NCBI GenBank assembly: GCA_964603325.1
Contig: CAZRUH010000015.1
Span: 1 to 14,066 of the forward strand
Origin: LSNR01 sp964603325
Lineage (GTDB): Bacteria > Patescibacteriota > Minisyncoccia > Moranbacterales > UBA9337
Direction: 5' to 3'
DNA: 14,066 nt
Positions 1-6,822 of the stretch are shown piece after piece. Below the pieces are notes generated by a model. That model was not told the origin of the DNA. It searched no databases and saw only the letters and a list, made by a program, of their open reading frames with translations. Every line of letters starts with the position of its first letter. The stretch's first letter is position 1. Both the position numbers and the translations under genes were made by a program.

Positions 1-208
1 CTATATCATATCCTTGTTTGCCGGCTACTACTTTATAATCATCATATCCAACGGTGATTTTTTTTAACGCCTCTGTTTTAATCATAACTCCCAACAAAAA
101 CCCAATTACAAAAATCAGGATTATTTCCAAACGATAGTTTTTTTTGTTCTTGCCGAAATCGTTTTCTATTGAAAAATCATCTTCGGCAACTATGTCTTTT
201 TCTTTCAT
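1..208 (-). CDS. N-terminal part of a membrane-anchored protein, cut by the window edge
   Basis: The ATG at 208-206 opens a frame that runs without a stop to the left edge (69 full codons). The first 25 or so residues are charged and probably cytoplasmic. A single hydrophobic segment follows at about residues 28-43 (ILIFVIGFLLGVMI), then a polar stretch (KTEALKKITVGYDDYKV) that would lie outside the membrane. This is a signal-anchor layout with most of the protein beyond the window. A promoter-like sequence lies about 50 bases upstream on the same strand, and the bL21 terminator separates the gene from its upstream neighbour, so it starts its own transcription unit. There is no Shine-Dalgarno sequence. 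I do not recognise the family. The reading frame and membrane segment are seen directly; anchoring is inferred. Confidence 0.7.
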   Translation of the reverse strand, partial: MKEKDIVAEDDFSIENDFGKNKKNYRLEIILIFVIGFLLGVMIKTEALKKITVGYDDYKVVAGKQGYDI

Positions 209-255
209 ATTTTTACTGTTAAAAACTATTTACGAAACCAAATTAACTTTAGATA

Positions 256-283
256 AGTATACCACCTACCGAAAAAATAACAA
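256..283 (-). promoter_or_regulatory. Candidate sigma-70 promoter with extended -10 for the gene starting at 208
   Basis: Read on the minus strand, TTGTTA (283-278) is separated by 16 bases from TATACT (261-256). TGG lies directly before the -10, giving the extended -10 form TGnTATACT. Transcription would begin near 249, leaving a leader of about 40 bases before the ATG at 208. The sequence is AT-rich, so chance matches are possible. Confidence 0.5.
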
Positions 284-340
284 TATTGACAATTTATTAT
301 TTTTATGTTTTAAATATTTTTCAATAAAAATTTAAACCGT

Positions 341-369
341 AAAAACGCCGGATTATTTCCGGCGTAAAA
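341..369 (-). terminator. Rho-independent terminator after rplU
   Basis: An 8-bp inverted repeat (ACGCCGGA at 345-352 with TCCGGCGT at 358-365) encloses a 5-base loop. On the minus strand the stem is followed by a short T run. It starts a few bases after the bL21 stop codon. GC-rich stems are rare in this window, which supports a real terminator for the rplU transcript. Confidence 0.85.
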
Positions 370-372
370 TTT

Positions 373-681
373 CTATTTAACCTTAATTATTTCAATTTTT
401 GTAATCGGCTGACGATGTCCAAACTTCAATTTGTATCGCTTCTTGGCCTTATGTTTAATTCCCCAAACTTTTTTATCTTTAGTTTGTTCTAAAATTTTTC
501 CCCTCACATCACTATCTTTTACATAGGGTGTACCAACTCTAATCTCAGTAGAATTGCCCAAAAACAAAACTTCTGAAAATTTTACTTCCTCACCTTCACT
601 GCCTTCTATCTTTTCCACCTTTATCTTATCCCCTTCTTTAACTTTATATTGTTTACCCCCTGTTTCTATAATCGCCAACAT
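373..681 (-). CDS. rplU: 50S ribosomal protein bL21
   Basis: Component of the large ribosomal subunit that binds 23S rRNA. The protein has the family start MLAIIETGGKQYKV, the central KVWGIKHKAKKRYKLKFGHRQ segment and the usual lysine-rich C-terminus. With the ATG at 681 it is 102 residues, the normal size for bL21. The frame is open to a TTG at 711, but those ten extra residues match nothing in the family, and the predicted promoter (717-744) would start transcription at about that point. GGAG lies only two bases before the ATG at 681. It is nevertheless the clearest Shine-Dalgarno-like sequence in the window. The gene usually sits with rpmA (bL27), but here a terminator follows directly, so it is monocistronic or the end of the serS group's read-through. 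Confidence 0.95.
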   Translation of the reverse strand: MLAIIETGGKQYKVKEGDKIKVEKIEGSEGEEVKFSEVLFLGNSTEIRVGTPYVKDSDVRGKILEQTKDKKVWGIKHKAKKRYKLKFGHRQPITKIEIIKVK

Positions 682-716
682 ATCTCCAAAATAAATTATT
701 TTAATTAACAAACTTT

Positions 717-744
717 ATAATATCTTTTTTAACTAAAAAGTCAA
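717..744 (-). promoter_or_regulatory. Candidate sigma-70 promoter for rplU
   Basis: On the minus strand TTGACT (744-739) and TATTAT (722-717) are 16 bases apart, each one mismatch from consensus. The -35 box overlaps the stop codon of the upstream DUF1003 gene. Transcription would begin near 710, about 30 bases before the rplU ATG at 681. Confidence 0.55.
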
Positions 745-1388
745 GACTTTTTTTTAGTGTTATCATTATTTTCTTCGTTGTTCAAAACTTTCAAAATTTT
801 ATTAATCTTTCTCTCCAACCTGACAAAATCTTTTTGAATTTGTTTTATACCACGCTCCGCCCTTCTATCTGTGGCTAAATCCCAATCGGCTTTCTTTCTA
901 TCACGCGCTGCGGTTCTATTTTGGCTCATCATAATAATTGGCGCCGCGTAAGCCGCTTGAAAACTAAGAACTAAATTTAACAGTATAAATGGATACGGAT
1001 CCCAACTATTTGTCCATGCAACAACATTCAATATCATCCACATAATCAAAATTATACTCTGAATTATAATAAATTTCCAACTACCTATTCCGGCCGTAAT
1101 CTTGTCAGCAAATTTTTCCCCGAATGTCTCTTTTTTTTTGAACATTTTAATTGGATTTTCAGCACTGTGTTCATTTTTTTTGACGCAATTTACATTGCGT
1201 TTATTTAAAAAAATAGAATTGAATAACATATAAAAACCAAACATTAAAGAAATTCCGGCAAAGAAAAAAGAAACGGCAAAAAAGAAAAACTCTTCTTGTC
1301 CCAAAATACCGCCAATCAAATTATGCGCCAACACAAAAAGAATTGTCAATAAAACCAATACTATTAAAACTTTAATTTTTGTCTTCAT
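741..1388 (-). CDS. DUF1003 family integral membrane protein
   Basis: A 215-residue membrane protein. Residues about 88-195 carry the DUF1003 pattern: FGEKFADKITAGIGSW, two membrane helices (about 104-126 and 132-154), the YPFILLNLVLSFQAAYAAPIIMMSQNR stretch in shortened form of the family hallmark, then RDRKKADWD and a charged helical tail likely to be a coiled coil. Two extra membrane helices (about 7-27 and 36-60) precede the domain, joined by a charged loop. The function of DUF1003 proteins is not known. The ATG lies inside the end of serS (17-bp overlap), so translation is probably coupled to serS. The stop is TGA. The family call is by motif; I cannot say what it does in the cell. Confidence 0.85.
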   Translation of the reverse strand: MKTKIKVLIVLVLLTILFVLAHNLIGGILGQEEFFFFAVSFFFAGISLMFGFYMLFNSIFLNKRNVNCVKKNEHSAENPIKMFKKKETFGEKFADKITAGIGSWKFIIIQSIILIMWMILNVVAWTNSWDPYPFILLNLVLSFQAAYAAPIIMMSQNRTAARDRKKADWDLATDRRAERGIKQIQKDFVRLERKINKILKVLNNEENNDNTKKKS

Positions 1389-2697
1389 TTTTTCTTTTAA
1401 TTAAACCAATTTTCCCCGGCATCCATTTGCGAAGAACTTTTGGAACAACAACACTTCCGTCTTCTTTCTGATAATTTTCCAAAATTGCCACCAACGGACG
1501 CCCGGCAAAAGCGGTAGCATCATTAGTATGTAACAACCTACGCTCACCCTTTTTCGTTTTGTAAAAAGAATTTATGCCTCTTGTTTGATAATCAGTCATA
1601 TAATCAGAGGTGTGTGTTTCTCGATATTTGCCTTGTCCGGGTAACCACGCTTCTATATCATATTGATCATAATCCGGTTTTCCGGTGTCGCCGGCGCAAA
1701 CATGCACCAATCTATAAGGAATTTCCAATTTCTGCATCAAATATTCCTGTAAAGCAACTATTAATTTTTGCTCATCCGCTCCGGTCTCCGCAGTCGTGAA
1801 GGATTCCATCTCCGATTTATCAAATTGATGACATCTAAAAATTCCATTCATATCCTTTCCATATGTCCCGGCCTCCCTTCTAAATGCCGTTGAAAATCCC
1901 AAATATCTTTTGGGCAAATCTTCTTCATTCAATGTCTCATTCATATGATAAGGAGCCAATGTATGTTCTGCAGAGGCAACTAAATTCAAATCTTCATTTT
2001 GTATGGAATATGTTTGTTCTCCAAAAACTCTGTGAATATTTTTTTGAACAGAATTACGAATCATTACAGGAGGAATCATCGGCACAAACGGTTTTGAAGA
2101 TAATTTTAAATCGTTATCGTCAATTATTTCTTTTATAATATTTTCGCTCGTCAATGTTTCAAAGGCAAACATTGTCAAAGCAAATTGCATTAAAACCAGC
2201 TCGTTTTTCAGATAATAAAACCTTGATCCGGAAACCTCCGATGCTTTTTCGGTGTCTATCAAATCCAACTCTTTGGCAATAGTATGATGCTCTTTCGGTT
2301 TAAATTCAAACTTCGGAATTTTCCCCCATTTTTTTATAACGACGTTATTCTTGTCGCTATCCCCCTCCGGCATATCGGGAGAAACAATGTTGGGAATTTC
2401 CATCAAAATACTTTTCCATCTATCATTAACTTCCTTTAATTCCTTTTCTATTTTCTTTATTTCTTTTTTCAATAATGTCATTTGAGAAATCTTCTCAGAC
2501 CTATCTGTTCCTTCCGCTTTTGAAATTTCCGCAGAAGTCTTGTTCTGTATTGATCTTTTTTCATCTAATATTTTTTGCAACTTTTTTCTTTTTTCATCAA
2601 CCAAAAACCATTCTTCCAAATTAACATTACTATTCTTTTTCCTTATAGAATCCAACACAACCTCTTTGTTTTCTCTTATAAACCTGGGATCTAACAT
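1372..2697 (-). CDS. serS: Seryl-tRNA synthetase
   Basis: Class II aminoacyl-tRNA synthetase that charges tRNA-Ser; cytoplasmic and essential. The 441-residue length is normal. Residues about 1-110 form the long charged helical arm that grips the tRNA-Ser variable arm. The catalytic core follows, with GSRFYYLKNELVLMQFAL (157 on), a SAEHTL serine-site segment (242-247), motif 2 FRREAG (272-277) with RCHQFDKSEM, and motif 3 GRPLVAILENYQ (399-410) with VVVPKVLRKWM. Some canonical stretches differ: RETHTSDYMTDYQ replaces the usual REISSCSN type, and HTNDATAFAGR replaces the LNGSGLAVGR type. It lies 4 bases after trxA and overlaps the DUF1003 gene, so the three are likely one operon. No Shine-Dalgarno sequence precedes the ATG. 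Confidence 0.96.
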   Translation of the reverse strand: MLDPRFIRENKEVVLDSIRKKNSNVNLEEWFLVDEKRKKLQKILDEKRSIQNKTSAEISKAEGTDRSEKISQMTLLKKEIKKIEKELKEVNDRWKSILMEIPNIVSPDMPEGDSDKNNVVIKKWGKIPKFEFKPKEHHTIAKELDLIDTEKASEVSGSRFYYLKNELVLMQFALTMFAFETLTSENIIKEIIDDNDLKLSSKPFVPMIPPVMIRNSVQKNIHRVFGEQTYSIQNEDLNLVASAEHTLAPYHMNETLNEEDLPKRYLGFSTAFRREAGTYGKDMNGIFRCHQFDKSEMESFTTAETGADEQKLIVALQEYLMQKLEIPYRLVHVCAGDTGKPDYDQYDIEAWLPGQGKYRETHTSDYMTDYQTRGINSFYKTKKGERRLLHTNDATAFAGRPLVAILENYQKEDGSVVVPKVLRKWMPGKIGLIKRKNEDKN

Positions 2698-2701
2698 AAC
2701 A

Positions 2702-3016
2702 TTAACAATTTTTTAATTCCTCCATTAAAGTATTCTTGTCTTGAACACCGACAAACTCTTTAACAACACTTCCATTCTTAAAAATCTTTAAAGCCGGTAT
2801 TGACATAATACCGTACTCTCCGGCAGTTGCGGGATTTTCATCAACATTAAGTTTGGCTATTTTAAAATTATCTCCGACCTCTTCAGATAATTCCTCTAAA
2901 ATCGGTCCCATCATTTGACAAGGTCCGCACCAAGGCGCCCAAAAATCAACCAATACCACCTTGTCATTCTCCAAAACTTCTTGCTTAAAATTAGCATCTG
3001 TTAACTCTATTGTCAT
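2702..3016 (-). CDS. trxA: Thioredoxin
   Basis: Small cytoplasmic dithiol oxidoreductase that reduces protein disulfides. At 104 residues it is a single thioredoxin domain of normal length. The redox motif is WCGPC (Cys30 and Cys33). The buried acid is Asp24 in VDFWAPWC, the cis-proline is Pro74 in SIPALKIF, and the C-terminal FVGVQDKNTL helix is present. There is no signal peptide. It is the first of three tightly packed genes (trxA, serS, DUF1003). The 61-base gap before it holds a 10-bp inverted repeat. No thioredoxin reductase is visible in the window, so its electron donor must be encoded elsewhere. Confidence 0.96.
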   Translation of the reverse strand: MTIELTDANFKQEVLENDKVVLVDFWAPWCGPCQMMGPILEELSEEVGDNFKIAKLNVDENPATAGEYGIMSIPALKIFKNGSVVKEFVGVQDKNTLMEELKNC

Positions 3017-3020
3017 AACT

Positions 3021-3061
3021 TTGCTTGGTTTTAATTCACTGCAAATTAAGCAATTAAAACC
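3021..3061 (-). repeat. Inverted repeat / possible leader hairpin before trxA
   Basis: A perfect 10-bp inverted repeat, GGTTTTAATT (3027-3036) and AATTAAAACC (3052-3061), has a 15-base spacer. A second, 6-bp pair (TTGCTT at 3021-3026, AAGCAA at 3048-3053) shares bases with the first stem, so the two hairpins could compete in RNA. No U-tract follows, so it does not look like a terminator. It fills most of the 61-bp gap before trxA. Its role is unknown; protein-binding palindrome and mRNA structure are both possible. Confidence 0.5.
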
Positions 3062-3077
3062 ATTTAATATTACTTAT

Positions 3078-5660
3078 TTAATTATTTGAGACACTCTTTT
3101 GATTATTTATGTTTTTTTCGTTATCTTGCTTTAAATTTTTATTATCCGGCTGAATTAAGTTCTCCGCATTATTTTTTTGTTCCTCGGAATTGTTTCCGGA
3201 ATTAACTTTTTCTCTTAGAGATCCTGAAATAATATCATTATTACTTACACCATTATTGACATTGTCAATCATTTTCTTGATTTGTTTAATGACTTCTTCC
3301 TTGTTTCTGTCGTTAGATTTCCTTACTAAATTAATTGTTTTATTGTAAAATTCTATCGCCTTATCTTTGTCTTGTTTCTTTTCATATAATAACGCTAACG
3401 AAAAATTAACGCTTAAATTATCAGGATTGACACTTAAAATATAATCAAATATTTTTTGAGCATTATTCAAATCATCTTCCCCTCCTCTTTCTTGGTAAAG
3501 CTTACCTAAGCCGTATAAATAGGAAATATTGTTTTGCTCCAATCGCACTGCTTCAGTCAATGCATTAATAGCGCCGTCTTTGTCCTTTAGAGCGTTTTTA
3601 GCCAATGACAAATAAAAATACCCTTCCGCAAAATCTTTCTTTTTATCTACGCTTTTTTGAAAGAAGTTGTTGGCATCTTCCAGTAGTTGTTTTTTCTTTG
3701 ATTTATCCTTTTCGTCCATCGCCATTAACATTTTTATTTGTCCAATCTTAAAATATGGAGTTGGACTGTTTGGTTCTATTTCACTCAATTTTTCATAATT
3801 ATTTAAAGCTTCTCTTAACGCCTCCGGATCATACATAGACAAGCTCTCATTTATTTGCGCCAAAACAGAAATTGCCAAAATATCTTTTGGCATTAATTTG
3901 GCGCCCCGGGTGGCATAAAGTAGGGAATTTCTCAAATAATTTCTCACTTCTTTAATACCATTTGCATCATCGGTTTTTATTTTTGTCGCCTTATTGTTCG
4001 CCAATATTGCATACTCCTGGGCAACACGAGAATAATATCTTCCCTCTCTATTATTTAATGAGATTGCTTTCAAGTTATCTTCAATTGTTTTTTTATCTAT
4101 ATTGCCGGAATGAATGTTCTTCCCCGCATAAATATCCGCAACATATGCTTTACCGATATAGACAAATAAAGTGGCTACTCCCGCGCTAACTATAATAAAA
4201 ATAAATGCCAATGTTAATGCAAATTTTGGAGATGCTTTTAGGGACAGTTTTAAGTACTTTCCTTCAACTTGATTTTCAAATAACATAGTTATCATAGTTA
4301 ACGCGACCAACGCGCCGGTTAAAATAAAAATTGTACCTTCCAATCTGACAACCAGCAAAGAGCAAATACTCACTATCAGTGCCGATAACAGGCCTAAAGA
4401 GTAAACCTTATCTTTTTCCTTATCTTTGCCAATTAAATATAGCGCTACATTTACAAATGTAATCAACATTATAATCAAAAAAATTGTCCCCAACAAACCG
4501 ATGGTTGAAAGTGAGTCAAAAAATATTCCCGTTCCCCTATAAAAACGCAAATCATAAAAAATATTATTATTAAATTCTTTCGGCTTATATTTGGAAAAAT
4601 TATATCCATAACTGGCGGGACCGGTACCCAACAATAGATTGTCTTTCAAGCTATTTTTGGAAACTTCCCAAGAAACTTTTGCATTGGGGGTTACCTCAAT
4701 GGGAGCATTTATTTTAGCCAGATTATTTGCTCCGATTATCAATATAGCCGTCGCCAAAACAAAAGATAACATTGGAACCCAAATATTTTTTTTATTTACC
4801 TTCACTATATTGGATAAAACAAAAAGTAGAAAAAACCCTATTCCGAATAAAATCACTATAGCCAATATTCTTTGATAAAATAGAAGTATCACGAGTAAAT
4901 TTATCGGGATAAGAAACAATACCGGATATTTTATAACTTTAGCAAAAACGCTCTTGTTTTCCGCCAGCTTCAAAAACGACATCATCAATAACGGAATAGC
5001 CATTCCTGAAAATACCTTGAGTCCGGAAATGGTTCCGACAAAACTTAGAGGGAAATAAGGAGCTATTCTTTCCGGCAATAACTTAACACCAAGAAAAGTT
5101 ATTAATGACCAAATTGCTATCAATGAATTAGCCATAATAAAACCTCCCACCATCCACTGCATTCTCTTGACCGTATAGTTACTAACGATCAAATAATATA
5201 AAATAATAACTGATGTTAGACTAATAAATCCTCCTGAAGGATCCCCAAAAAACCCCCAAAAACTATGCCATCTATCCACAGAAAAAAATGCTGAAATTCC
5301 ATACACAATCCAAAAAAGAAAAATTGGAATATCCAAAGGAGTCTTTCTAATATTTAATTCTCCAACGATAACACCTTTAGACACCCAAGCAACTAAAGCC
5401 AACAATGTCCAAAAATAAAAATATATTTGCTTCTCAAAAACAATTCCCTGAAATGCCAGCCCGGTAAAAAACAACGGGACTCCAAAAAAAATCATAAAAA
5501 AACTGATGGCAATCACCTTATCAAAAACATTCGTAAATATATTTTTTTTATCTTTATTGTTTACAAGATTGCCAGTCATCCTATTTTTAGATATTTCACT
5601 CACAAAAGTGCTTGTTTTTACCGCTCCAATGCTTTTATTTTTTTGAAAAAAATTTTTCAT
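3078..5660 (-). CDS. O-antigen ligase-like polytopic membrane protein with C-terminal TPRs
   Basis: An 860-residue protein in three parts. After a charged, probably cytoplasmic N-terminus (1-46), residues about 48-505 hold roughly 12-13 membrane helices. They include the Wzy_C/WaaL-type signature NLLLGTGPASYGYNF (341-355) in a large loop, where O-antigen ligases and related glycan transferases carry their active-site region. Residues about 615-790 form several TPR helical pairs (for example ALNNYEKLSEIEPNSPTPYFKIG-like units around 618-640 and 735-782), and 505-615 looks like a helical lead-in. The last 60 residues contain 18 asparagines and look disordered. A role in moving or polymerising surface glycan, or glycosylating exported proteins, is family-based inference. 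A promoter-like sequence lies about 50 bases upstream. trxA follows after 61 bases. Confidence 0.85.
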   Translation of the reverse strand: MKNFFQKNKSIGAVKTSTFVSEISKNRMTGNLVNNKDKKNIFTNVFDKVIAISFFMIFFGVPLFFTGLAFQGIVFEKQIYFYFWTLLALVAWVSKGVIVGELNIRKTPLDIPIFLFWIVYGISAFFSVDRWHSFWGFFGDPSGGFISLTSVIILYYLIVSNYTVKRMQWMVGGFIMANSLIAIWSLITFLGVKLLPERIAPYFPLSFVGTISGLKVFSGMAIPLLMMSFLKLAENKSVFAKVIKYPVLFLIPINLLVILLFYQRILAIVILFGIGFFLLFVLSNIVKVNKKNIWVPMLSFVLATAILIIGANNLAKINAPIEVTPNAKVSWEVSKNSLKDNLLLGTGPASYGYNFSKYKPKEFNNNIFYDLRFYRGTGIFFDSLSTIGLLGTIFLIIMLITFVNVALYLIGKDKEKDKVYSLGLLSALIVSICSLLVVRLEGTIFILTGALVALTMITMLFENQVEGKYLKLSLKASPKFALTLAFIFIIVSAGVATLFVYIGKAYVADIYAGKNIHSGNIDKKTIEDNLKAISLNNREGRYYSRVAQEYAILANNKATKIKTDDANGIKEVRNYLRNSLLYATRGAKLMPKDILAISVLAQINESLSMYDPEALREALNNYEKLSEIEPNSPTPYFKIGQIKMLMAMDEKDKSKKKQLLEDANNFFQKSVDKKKDFAEGYFYLSLAKNALKDKDGAINALTEAVRLEQNNISYLYGLGKLYQERGGEDDLNNAQKIFDYILSVNPDNLSVNFSLALLYEKKQDKDKAIEFYNKTINLVRKSNDRNKEEVIKQIKKMIDNVNNGVSNNDIISGSLREKVNSGNNSEEQKNNAENLIQPDNKNLKQDNEKNINNQKSVSNN

Positions 5661-5712
5661 ATTTTTGCAAATGACTTAAATAACAATTTAAATTCTCGTA
5701 GTCGGTTAATAC

Positions 5713-5742
5713 ATTATAATACATAACATTAAAAAAATGCAA
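5713..5742 (-). promoter_or_regulatory. Candidate sigma-70 promoter for the O-antigen ligase/TPR gene
   Basis: A perfect TATAAT on the minus strand (5718-5713) is preceded at 18 bases by a weak -35, TTGCAT (5742-5737). Transcription would start near 5706, about 45 bases before the ATG at 5660. It is divergent from the tRNA promoter in the same 170-bp gap (5661-5830). Confidence 0.5.
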
Positions 5743-5786
5743 ATTTTAGCGATTGAAACTTTTTTACAGAAAATTAAACGATTTAT

Positions 5787-5814
5787 TTGTCATGCTGACA
5801 AAATTATGTATAAT
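5787..5814 (+). promoter_or_regulatory. Sigma-70 promoter for tRNA-Thr
   Basis: TTGTCA (5787-5792, one mismatch from TTGACA), a 16-base spacer and a perfect TATAAT (5809-5814). The expected start near 5821 leaves only about 10 bases before the mature tRNA 5' end, a normal arrangement for a tRNA gene. This is the best-scoring promoter in the window by eye. Confidence 0.75.
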
Positions 5815-5830
5815 AGTTCAAGAAAGATTC

Positions 5831-5903
5831 GCCATTCTAGCTCAATTGGTAGAGCAACGGTATCGTAAACCGTAGGTTATCGGTTCAAGTCCGATGAATG
5901 GCT
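5831..5903 (+). tRNA. tRNA-Thr (anticodon CGT)
   Basis: A full cloverleaf can be drawn: acceptor stem GCCATTC/GAATGGC (7 perfect pairs), D-stem GCTC/GAGC with a GG-containing loop, anticodon stem ACGGT/ACCGT with loop ATCGTAA, a 5-base variable loop, and T-stem ATCGG/CCGAT with loop TTCAAGT. The anticodon CGT reads ACG, hence threonine. The G1-C72 and C2-G71 pairs known as threonine identity elements in E. coli are present. The discriminator base is U, and CCA is not encoded. It is the only gene on the plus strand. Its last base is directly followed by the reverse complement of the beta-subunit stop codon. Confidence 0.96.
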
Positions 5904-6815
5904 CTAAGATTGGCTTCCCGCCAAGTTCAATAATCTGTTCCATTTTTCATCAATATCTTTTTTAATGCCCTCTAGAATACCGGAGTTTTTGGATAATAAG
6001 AGGTGCCTAAACCTTTTTTGTATTTTTAGATATTCTTCTATCGGTTTTACTTTTGAAATTTGCAAATTTATTCTATATTTTCCATCCTCAATCTCATATA
6101 ATGGCCAGTAGTTGGTTTGCGTGGCCAATTTTCCCACTTTAACATAATCTGAAGTGGGAAATTTCCAAACATTGGTACATGGCTGTAAAACAGACAAAAG
6201 TTTTGGTCCCTTAATATTAAATGCTTTTTCCGCTTTCATTTTTAAATCTTCCACATAGGCCACGTTCGCTTGAGCTACATAAGGAATGTGATGAGCTTTG
6301 GCTATCTCCACAATATCTTTGCGTGGCAACTCATTGCCAAAACTGTTGTCACCTACCGGGGTAGTTGTCATATTGGCACCCTTCGGAGTAGCTCCGGAAC
6401 GCTGTCCACCGGTATTCATATATCCTTCATTATCATAAACAACATATAAAACATCGTGCCCCCTTTCCAACATTCCGGATAGCGATTGTAATCCGATATC
6501 AAAAGTCCCTCCATCCCCGGCAAAAACAATAAACTTTATCTCCTCAGTTACAATTCCCCTTTTTTTTAGTATTTTATAAGCCACCTCCACCCCACCAGCC
6601 GTTGCGCCGGCATTTTCAAATGCATTGTGAATGTAGGGAATTTTCCAAGACGTATAAGGATACAAAGTTGAGGTTACTTCCAAACAGCCTGTGGCGTTAA
6701 TAGCCACAATTTGTTTGTTTGTTGAATTTAAAACATTTCTAACAATTGCCGGAATCCCGCACCCGGCGCAGGTAGCATGTCCCGGCGCAAATTTTTTTGT
6801 TAATTCTTTATTCAT
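5904..6815 (-). CDS. porB: Pyruvate:ferredoxin oxidoreductase, beta subunit
   Basis: The thiamine-diphosphate-binding subunit of the four-subunit enzyme that oxidises pyruvate and CoA to acetyl-CoA and CO2, passing electrons to ferredoxin; cytoplasmic. The 303 residues show Cys16 and Cys19 (CAGC), Cys44 and Cys213 (LQPC), the set that holds the proximal [4Fe-4S] cluster in this family. The TPP motif runs from GDG (100-102) to DNEGYMNTGGQ (128-138). It starts 7 bases after the sigma-factor stop and is separated from the alpha-subunit gene by that sigma gene. No Shine-Dalgarno sequence and no terminator are visible; the stop abuts the convergent tRNA-Thr. Another 2-oxoacid as substrate cannot be excluded, but the alpha and beta motifs fit pyruvate. 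Confidence 0.92.
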   Translation of the reverse strand: MNKELTKKFAPGHATCAGCGIPAIVRNVLNSTNKQIVAINATGCLEVTSTLYPYTSWKIPYIHNAFENAGATAGGVEVAYKILKKRGIVTEEIKFIVFAGDGGTFDIGLQSLSGMLERGHDVLYVVYDNEGYMNTGGQRSGATPKGANMTTTPVGDNSFGNELPRKDIVEIAKAHHIPYVAQANVAYVEDLKMKAEKAFNIKGPKLLSVLQPCTNVWKFPTSDYVKVGKLATQTNYWPLYEIEDGKYRINLQISKVKPIEEYLKIQKRFRHLLLSKNSGILEGIKKDIDEKWNRLLNLAGSQS

Positions 6816-6822
6816 AATTTTA

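Noticed and set aside
144..335. Open frame on the plus strand and similar plus-strand frames opposite the genes
   Set aside because: They have no family resemblance, start signals or spacing, and lie antisense to well-supported genes or in AT-rich gaps.
682..711. Ten-codon N-terminal extension of bL21 from a TTG
   Set aside because: The extra residues match nothing in the family, the internal ATG gives the canonical bL21 start, and the predicted transcript begins near 710.
3027..3061. Pseudoknot in the trxA leader from loop GCTT and downstream AAGC
   Set aside because: With no linker bases the 10-bp stem cannot be spanned, so the pairings are alternatives rather than a pseudoknot.
4381..4388. 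GCCGATAA on the plus strand, an exact FliA -10 box
   Set aside because: It lies antisense inside the O-antigen ligase gene, has no TAAA at the right distance upstream, and no plus-strand gene follows.
5910..5924. Small hairpin TTGGC/GCCAA just after tRNA-Thr
   Set aside because: Only 5 bp, no T-run follows, and the bases encode the porB C-terminus; not a convincing terminator.
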